Part shown: one piece after another, positions 62,606-64,000 of the stretch
How the letters are laid out: every line of letters starts with the position of its first letter
Position numbering within the stretch: position 1 is the first letter of the stretch
Assembly (NCBI RefSeq): GCF_030410375.1
Contig: NZ_JAUHHE010000007.1
Location: 1-64,000 of the forward strand
Length of the DNA stretch: 64,000 nt
Direction of reading: 5' to 3'
Origin: Zwartia vadi
Lineage (GTDB): Bacteria; Pseudomonadota; Gammaproteobacteria; Burkholderiales; Burkholderiaceae_B
Notes under the pieces: model-generated
Told to the model about the DNA's origin: nothing
The model's database searches: none
Seen by the model: only the letters and a program-made list of their open reading frames with translations
Made by a program: the position numbers and the translations under genes

Positions 62606-63147
62606 TTCTTAGCTGCCTTTTTAGCAGCAGCCTTTTTGGCAGGTGCTTTGACTGCGAGGACTTCGACGTCACCGGACTTCGCTGCGGCGACTTTTTTGGC
62701 AGTGGCTTTCTTGGCCGCTACTTTTTTCTTGGCGGCTTTGGCTGCGGCTTTTGTGTAGGCGCCTTCTTCTTCGAGCACTTGGTTGGCGGCTTTAAAGGCG
62801 TCGAGTCCGGCAGGGATGCCGCAGTAGACCGTTGCGTGCAAGAGAACTTCTTTGATTTCTTCGACGGTCACGCCGTTGGCAAGCGCGCCTTTGACGTGCA
62901 ATTTGATTTCAGCTGAGCGGTTCAGCGCGGTCAGCATGGCGAGGTTGAGCATGCTGCGCGTTTTGCGGCTCAGGCCGTCACGCGTCCAGGCATAGCCCCA
63001 GCACCACTCAGTTGTGATGTGCTGGAACGCCATGGTGAAGTCGTTGGCTTTCGCAATGGAGCCGTCAACGTAATCAGCGCCAAGTACGGCACGACGAACG
63101 GCCAGGCCGTCTTTGAACAATTGAGCGGTTTCGCTTTTAGCAGACAT
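62602..63147 (-). CDS. Carboxymuconolactone-decarboxylase-family protein with Lys/Ala-rich tail
   Basis: A 181-aa protein. Residues 1-125 are a CMD/PcaC-type domain: LAVRRAVLGADYVDGSIAKA near 14, AWTRDGLSRKTRSMLNLAML near 53 and VTVEEIKEVLLHATVYCGIP near 92 with the conserved His and Cys. From about residue 130 it carries a histone-like tail rich in Ala and Lys (KAAKKKVAAKKATAKK and APAKKAAAKK). Such tails are not part of the family. The ATG at 63147 has GGAG 7 nt upstream. Confidence 0.88.
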   Translation of the reverse strand: MSAKSETAQLFKDGLAVRRAVLGADYVDGSIAKANDFTMAFQHITTEWCWGYAWTRDGLSRKTRSMLNLAMLTALNRSAEIKLHVKGALANGVTVEEIKEVLLHATVYCGIPAGLDAFKAANQVLEEEGAYTKAAAKAAKKKVAAKKATAKKVAAAKSGDVEVLAVKAPAKKAAAKKAAKK

Positions 63148-63288
63148 GTAAGGCTCCAAAATCAGTATGATCAAAAAGAAGTAAAACGTAAAACTATGTA
63201 ACTATTGTTTCGAGAGATCTTGATTGTCTGCGCTTGCCTTTACCTGTGTCAAGCAAGATTCATTGAGAATGCTGATTAAGGATGAACA

Positions 63289-64000
63289 ATGAGCCTGCCC
63301 AATTATGAAATCTACGCGTTGCGTTATGCGACGATTCAGCAACGCATGCGTCGTGAAAACTTTATCGTTCAGGATCCGCATGACGAGCCGATGCCGATGG
63401 ATTATTTTGTTTGGCTCATTCGCGATGGTGCGCGCAGCATTTTGGTCGACACGGGTTTCGATGCGCGACAGGCCCGGGAAAGGGGGCGCACGCTTTTACG
63501 ATGTCCGATTGGCGCGCTGTCTTTGCTGGGACTTGCGCCAGAGGACATCAAGGATGTCGTGCTAACCCATTTGCATTATGACCATGCCGGCAATATCGAC
63601 TTGCTCCCGAATGCTCGTTTTCACATTCAGGAAGACGAAATGGACTATGCCTGTGGCAAGCACATGTGCCATGGCTTGTTTCGTCACGCCTACGATGTCG
63701 AAAACGTGGTGAGTCTTGTGCGCCGCCTGTATGCAGAGCGTGTGCAATTTCATCAGGGTCGGGTAGAGTTGGCGCCGGGCGTGGAGCTCATCAAGATCGG
63801 CGGCCACACCAAGGGTCTTCAGTCTTTGCGTGTGCATACGGCGCGCGGCTGGGTCGTGCTGGCCTCTGATGCCAGCCATTTTTATGAAAACATGGAACGA
63901 CCCTCGCCGTTTCCGATCGTGTTTCATGTCGGCGATATGGTGCAAGGGTATGCGACCTTGCGCGCGGCGGCTGCATCGCCCGCGCACATCATTCCCGGCC
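63289..64000 (+). CDS. Metallo-beta-lactamase-fold hydrolase, lactonase-like (3' end outside window)
   Basis: The first 237 codons of an MBL-fold protein; the frame runs off the right edge. It has SILVDTGFDARQARERGRTL near 50 and the metal motif THLHYDHAGNID near 94 (HxHxDH), a later GGHTKGLQSLRVHTARG with a metal His near 168, and VLASDASHFYENM near 186 with a metal Asp. The layout is that of N-acyl-homoserine-lactone lactonases (AttM/AiiA-like), but other cyclic esters are possible. AAGGA lies 6 nt before the ATG. Divergent from the CMD-like operon. Confidence 0.88.
   Translation, partial: MSLPNYEIYALRYATIQQRMRRENFIVQDPHDEPMPMDYFVWLIRDGARSILVDTGFDARQARERGRTLLRCPIGALSLLGLAPEDIKDVVLTHLHYDHAGNIDLLPNARFHIQEDEMDYACGKHMCHGLFRHAYDVENVVSLVRRLYAERVQFHQGRVELAPGVELIKIGGHTKGLQSLRVHTARGWVVLASDASHFYENMERPSPFPIVFHVGDMVQGYATLRAAAASPAHIIPG

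Noticed and set aside
1..64000. CRISPR arrays, tRNA or rRNA genes, plasmid or phage replication genes
   Set aside because: None of the expected repeat spacing, cloverleaf or conserved rRNA strings were seen; the only repeats are short tandem or two-copy ones.

Overview
The window looks like a chromosomal segment of a betaproteobacterium, most likely Burkholderiales and perhaps Alcaligenaceae. This is inferred from gene content and order: waaC-waaA, birA-coaX, dacC-dat-DUF493-lipB-lipA, hslVU-dksA-cobW, xerC-DUF484-dapF beside metK, and a Bug/TctC-type solute receptor among CoA-transferase and acid-sugar catabolic genes. No rRNA, tRNA or CRISPR array was seen. No complete insertion sequence was seen, only the last codons of an IS3-type transposase at the left edge.

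Positions 1-22112 form a lipopolysaccharide O-antigen / surface polysaccharide locus. It begins with rfbA (dTDP-glucose synthesis) and a Wzm/Wzt ABC exporter. A noticeably AT-richer block follows: a GT61 glycosyltransferase, a methyltransferase, a beta-propeller glycosidase-like protein, an ATP-grasp ligase, a thiamine-diphosphate enzyme, a HAD phosphatase, a FemAB/GNAT-like acyltransferase, an FdtA/QdtA-like ketoisomerase with a DegT-type aminotransferase (dTDP-3-amino-3,6-dideoxyhexose), and a GT-B-like glycosyltransferase. The block ends at a decayed GT2 glycosyltransferase remnant, which suggests cassette replacement. The conserved end of the locus then has a GT2 enzyme, an SDR reductase, a WecA/WbpL-like initiating transferase and WbpM. 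Converging on these from the minus strand are tviC (wbpP), tviB (wbpO) and rfbB. This points to UDP-QuiNAc/FucNAc, UDP-GalNAcA-type and dTDP-deoxysugar precursors, polymerised on undecaprenyl phosphate and exported by Wzm/Wzt.

Positions 22266-31861 hold a leucine-rich-repeat protein kinase, a small acyl-CoA operon (CoA transferase, FadR-type regulator, crotonase), rfbD, waaC and waaA (LPS inner core), and on the minus strand birA-coaX with a very small membrane protein after it. Positions 31885-42140 hold an Mla-type phospholipid transport operon, an alpha/beta hydrolase, dacC, dat, DUF493, lipB and lipA. After lipA comes an islet with two toxin-antitoxin modules. In the first, the PIN toxin is cut off by a partial second copy of the lipA 3' end.

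Positions 42175-52772 are catabolic: a CoA transferase, an HMG-CoA-lyase family enzyme, an aldehyde dehydrogenase, and a LysR-controlled acid-sugar-like regulon. Two minus-strand operons of that regulon, pdxA-like/lysE and tctC/enolase-superfamily/dapA-like, share a 14-bp promoter element at almost the same distance from their first genes. Positions 52830-64000 are mostly housekeeping: cobalamin adenosyltransferase, hslU/hslV, dksA, a His-rich CobW GTPase, xerC, DUF484, dapF, metK and DUF1289. They are followed by a 3-hydroxyisobutyrate-dehydrogenase-like enzyme, a carboxymuconolactone-decarboxylase-like protein with a lysine/alanine tail, and a metallo-beta-lactamase-fold lactonase that runs off the right edge.
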